17,570 bases of DNA, from assembly GCA_009700365.1 (NCBI GenBank), contig WLME01000007.1:1-17570 (forward strand). The letters run 5' to 3'. Position numbers and translations under genes: made by a program. Below are positions 15,199 through 17,570 of the stretch, in pieces (within the stretch, counting starts at the first letter, position 1; the number at the start of each line of letters is the position of its first letter). The stretch comes from Actinomycetota bacterium. GTDB lineage: Bacteria > Actinomycetota > Actinomycetes > Nanopelagicales > Nanopelagicaceae. Below the pieces are notes generated by a model. The model ran no database searches, had not been told where the DNA came from, and saw only the letters and a program-made list of their open reading frames with translations.

Positions 15199-15204
15199 AA
15201 CCTA
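15199..15204 (-). promoter_or_regulatory. Putative leaderless -10 box of priA (TAGGTT)
   Basis: TAGGTT is followed by TTAGAC (six bases) and the GTG of priA. A TTGCAA sequence 19 bases further upstream, inside the end of metK, is a fair -35 match (four of six bases), which makes this one of the better promoter candidates in the block. Confidence 0.45.
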
Positions 15205-15208
15205 AGAA

Positions 15209-16399
15209 CTATTTAACCGCTGCTTGCAATTCCGATACGCGATTCGTTGCTTCCCAAGTGAAGTTAGGAAGCTCGCGACCGAAATGGCCATAGGCAGCGG
15301 TGGCGGAATAGATCGGACGTTTCAAATTCAAATCTCTGATTATTGCGGCCGGCCGAAGATCAAAGACTGTTGTTACCGCGCTTTGAATCTTCTGGACAGG
15401 AACGGTTTCAGTTCCAAAGGTCTCAACAAAAACACCTACCGGTTGCGCCTTGCCTATTGCATAGGCAACTTGAACCTCACACCTACGTGCTAGCCCCGCT
15501 GCGACGACATTCTTTGCAACCCAACGCATGGCGTATGCCGCAGAACGATCCACTTTAGAAGGATCTTTACCCGAAAAGGCTCCTCCTCCATGGCGAGCCA
15601 TTCCACCGTAGGTATCCACGATAATTTTTCTTCCAGTTAGACCAGCGTCGCCCATGGGACCACCGATGACAAAACGACCCGTTGGATTAATCAGAGTTCG
15701 CATATCTTTTCGAGGTAGATCAATCTTGGCTAAGACTGGATCAATTACGTGGGCGATAATCTCAGGGGTTAATTGCTTTTGAACATCTACATCTTCAGAG
15801 TGCTGGCTTGAGATAACGACGGTATCCAACGCAACTGCCTTATCGCCTTCATATTCAATCGTCACTTGAGTTTTACCATCAGGGCGAAGATATGGGAGCG
15901 CACCCGACTTGCGCACCTTTGAAAGTTGCTGTGCCAACTCGTGAGCGAGCCAAATAGGTAATGGCATAAGTTCCTTGGTGTCATCGCAAGCGTAACCAAA
16001 CATCAATCCTTGGTCACCTGCGCCTTGAAGGTCTAGAGGATCAACTGCAGATGCCACACGATGCTCGAATGCATCATCAACTCCTTGTGCAATATCAGGA
16101 GACTGCTGGCCGATAGAAATCGAGACTCCGCAGCTATTTCCGTCAAAACCTTTTACCGAAGAGTCATAACCGATTCCGATGACAGTGTCGCGAACGATGC
16201 CCATTACATCGGCATAGCCGTTAGTCGTAACTTCACCAGCAACATGCACTTGCCCAGTGGTGATCAAGGTTTCGACTGCAACACGACTTGCTGGATCTTG
16301 GTCTAAGAGTGAATCGAGGATCGCATCAGAAATCTGGTCAGCGATCTTATCTGGGTGACCTTCTGTCACGGATTCTGAAGTAAATAGGCGCTTTGACAT
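15209..16399 (-). CDS. metK: S-adenosylmethionine synthetase
   Basis: Makes S-adenosylmethionine from methionine and ATP. The 396-residue product matches family length and shows T-S-E-S-V-T-E-G-H-P-D-K at residues 7-18 (ATP site), G-A-G-D-Q-G-L-M-F-G-Y in the middle, and G-G-G-A-F-S-G-K-D-P-S-K-V-D-R-S with the phosphate-binding lysine. The ATG at 16399 is the canonical start (M-S-K-R-L-F). It lies four bases after the coaBC stop, so the two are cotranscribed. TAGGTT followed by six bases precedes the start and overlaps the coaBC end; no SAM riboswitch fits in the spacer. It feeds methyl groups to rsmB in the same block. Confidence 0.97.
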   Translation of the reverse strand: MSKRLFTSESVTEGHPDKIADQISDAILDSLLDQDPASRVAVETLITTGQVHVAGEVTTNGYADVMGIVRDTVIGIGYDSSVKGFDGNSCGVSISIGQQSPDIAQGVDDAFEHRVASAVDPLDLQGAGDQGLMFGYACDDTKELMPLPIWLAHELAQQLSKVRKSGALPYLRPDGKTQVTIEYEGDKAVALDTVVISSQHSEDVDVQKQLTPEIIAHVIDPVLAKIDLPRKDMRTLINPTGRFVIGGPMGDAGLTGRKIIVDTYGGMARHGGGAFSGKDPSKVDRSAAYAMRWVAKNVVAAGLARRCEVQVAYAIGKAQPVGVFVETFGTETVPVQKIQSAVTTVFDLRPAAIIRDLNLKRPIYSATAAYGHFGRELPNFTWEATNRVSELQAAVK

Positions 16400-16403
16400 T
16401 GTC

Positions 16404-17570
16404 CTAACCTAACTGAAGAAGGGCCTGATCGAGTAGCTGGCGAGCAAGTGAGTCTTTGGTGGTCTTCGACACCTTAATACTGCTGCCGGATTGTAGGAAG
16501 ATCTCTCCGTGCGTAGTCTCGCTATTGAAGATATCTCCTGCTGAAACATCATTGAGATAGAGAATATTGGCGCCTTTTGCAGCCATCTTCTTGCGTGCCT
16601 CATCCACATCGTGTGATGTCTCTGCCGCAAAAGCAATGACTACTTGCCCTGTCTTAAGGGTCGAGACTTCGGCAAGTAGATCAGGGTTCTGAGTCAATTC
16701 GATATTCGAGAATTCAGATTTCTTAATCTTCTGATCTTCCTTCTGCAAGGGACGTGCATCGGCAATTGCAGCGGTCATTGCAAGAATAGTCGTCTTCGGA
16801 AACTCTTCTCTGAGTACTTCTAGCATCTCGCTAGCAGATTGCACCTTGAGGGTTCGAACTCCTGGGATGTCGGGCATCGCAACATTAGCTGCGATAACTG
16901 TGACATCAGCCCCGCGTGAAAGCGCATCTCGCGCAATTGCATATCCCTGCTTGCCGGAAGAATTGTTTCCGATATACCTAATCGGATCTATTGCTTCTCT
17001 AGTTCCACCTGCTGTTACAAGAACTTTTCGACCGCTCAGGTCACGAGATAATTCAGAGATCTCATTAAACTTCGCGAGGATATCGACGGTATCTGGAAAG
17101 CGACCATAACCGATGTCTCCACTAGTCAGAGCTCCAGTTGCAGGTTCCATCACCTGATATCCGCGATCAATCAAGACTTTCACATTACTTTGAGTGGCTT
17201 TGTCATGCCACATCTGAGGATGCATCGCTGGAACGAGAAGAACGGGAACCTCACTTGCAAGGAGCACATTTGTGAGCAAATCATCTGCTCTGCCTTGGGC
17301 TATTCTGGCGATAAGGTCGGCAGTTGCTGGAGCGATGATTATGAAATCAGCCTTTTTTGCTAAAGAAATATGCCGTACCTCATGTACATTTTCAAAGACT
17401 TCCGCGGTAACTTCACGACCGGATAGAGCTTCCCACGTTGCCTTCCCTACAAAATTTAAACTGGAGGGAGTGGGAACGACTGTAACGAGATAACCAAGAT
17501 CTTTTAGTCGACGCAGTAGATCACACGATTTGTAAGCTGCGATTCCACCACCGACTCCGAGAATTACTTC
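16404..17570 (-). CDS. coaBC: Bifunctional phosphopantothenoylcysteine decarboxylase / phosphopantothenate-cysteine ligase, 5' end cut by the window
   Basis: Catalyses two consecutive steps of coenzyme A synthesis. The frame is open to the right edge, and 388 residues are visible; the first ones (I-L-G-V-G-G-G-I-A-A-Y-K) are the FMN-binding start of the CoaC domain, so only about ten residues are missing. The Met at 17279 is not visible as a conserved start and lies mid-domain. CoaC features are the catalytic His in R-H-I-S-L-A, A-P-A-T-A-D, and P-A-M-H-P-Q-M-W (most bacteria have Asn in place of His). CoaB features are T-A-G-G-T-R-E-A-I-D-P, N-N-S-S-G-K-Q-G and the K-I-K-K lysine motif. It heads the visible nine-gene block and is followed by metK after four bases. 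Confidence 0.96.
   Translation of the reverse strand, partial: EVILGVGGGIAAYKSCDLLRRLKDLGYLVTVVPTPSSLNFVGKATWEALSGREVTAEVFENVHEVRHISLAKKADFIIIAPATADLIARIAQGRADDLLTNVLLASEVPVLLVPAMHPQMWHDKATQSNVKVLIDRGYQVMEPATGALTSGDIGYGRFPDTVDILAKFNEISELSRDLSGRKVLVTAGGTREAIDPIRYIGNNSSGKQGYAIARDALSRGADVTVIAANVAMPDIPGVRTLKVQSASEMLEVLREEFPKTTILAMTAAIADARPLQKEDQKIKKSEFSNIELTQNPDLLAEVSTLKTGQVVIAFAAETSHDVDEARKKMAAKGANILYLNDVSAGDIFNSETTHGEIFLQSGSSIKVSKTTKDSLARQLLDQALLQLG
16406..16411 (-). promoter_or_regulatory. Putative leaderless -10 box of metK (TAGGTT)
   Basis: TAGGTT, within the last codons of coaBC, is followed by AGGACA (six bases) and the metK ATG. The stretch AGGTTAGGA could also serve as a ribosome-binding site. 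No -35 is evident. Confidence 0.4.

Noticed and set aside
16400..16403. SAM riboswitch before metK
   Set aside because: Only four bases separate coaBC and metK, leaving no room for one.
1..17570. Defence system, mobile element, CRISPR array, toxin-antitoxin pair or tRNA
   Set aside because: Every open stretch is taken by a recognisable chromosomal gene or a recognised membrane-protein family; no transposase, direct-repeat array, integrase, nuclease cassette or cloverleaf was seen.

Overview
The window looks like ordinary chromosome from a low-to-moderate-GC member of the Actinomycetota. The evidence is gene order and protein type. One co-directional block runs coaBC, metK, priA, def, fmt, rsmB, rpe, hisE, hisG. 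PriA is the degenerate actinobacterial form without a helicase P-loop. SerB has tandem N-terminal ACT domains like mycobacterial SerB2 and lies next to an orphan ABC ATPase. HisE carries the actinobacterial E-I-S-Q variant, and CoaBC has PAMH where most bacteria have PAMN. The base composition (by eye in the mid-40s % GC, not computed) and very tight packing (no gap above about 105 bases) would suit a streamlined aquatic actinobacterium such as the Nanopelagicales (acI lineage). That placement is an inference; no rRNA or other marker is present to prove it.

Layout. Bases 1-2941 (+): the 3' part of a membrane acyltransferase with an SGNH domain, thymidine kinase, and a zinc alcohol dehydrogenase. 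Bases 2934-4359: two divergent membrane-protein genes (DUF554 on the minus strand, YczE-like on the plus strand) only 22 bp apart. Bases 4360-5958 (+): a structured leader, an NCS2 purine permease and a strong intrinsic terminator. Bases 5980-7384 (-): uracil-DNA glycosylase and an ABC ATPase. Bases 7467-8669 (+): phosphoserine phosphatase, divergent from the ABC gene. Bases 8675-17570 (-): the nine-gene block from coaBC (truncated by the right edge) down to hisG.

The genes are mostly housekeeping: coenzyme A and S-adenosylmethionine synthesis (coaBC, metK), initiator-Met-tRNA formylation and N-terminal deformylation (fmt, def), 16S rRNA m5C methylation (rsmB), replication restart (priA), pentose phosphate and histidine entry steps (rpe, hisE, hisG), serine synthesis (serB), and nucleotide salvage and repair (tdk, NCS2 permease, ung).

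I found no CRISPR array, mobile element, tRNA, rRNA, toxin-antitoxin pair or recognisable new defence system. The most interesting signal is in the spacing of start sites. Seven of the sixteen genes with a visible start have a TANNNT box followed by exactly six bases and then the start codon, and an eighth has seven bases. This is what leaderless actinobacterial promoters look like, and it occurs even at junctions inside the nine-gene block. The divergent DUF554/YczE pair shares overlapping -10 boxes of this type.
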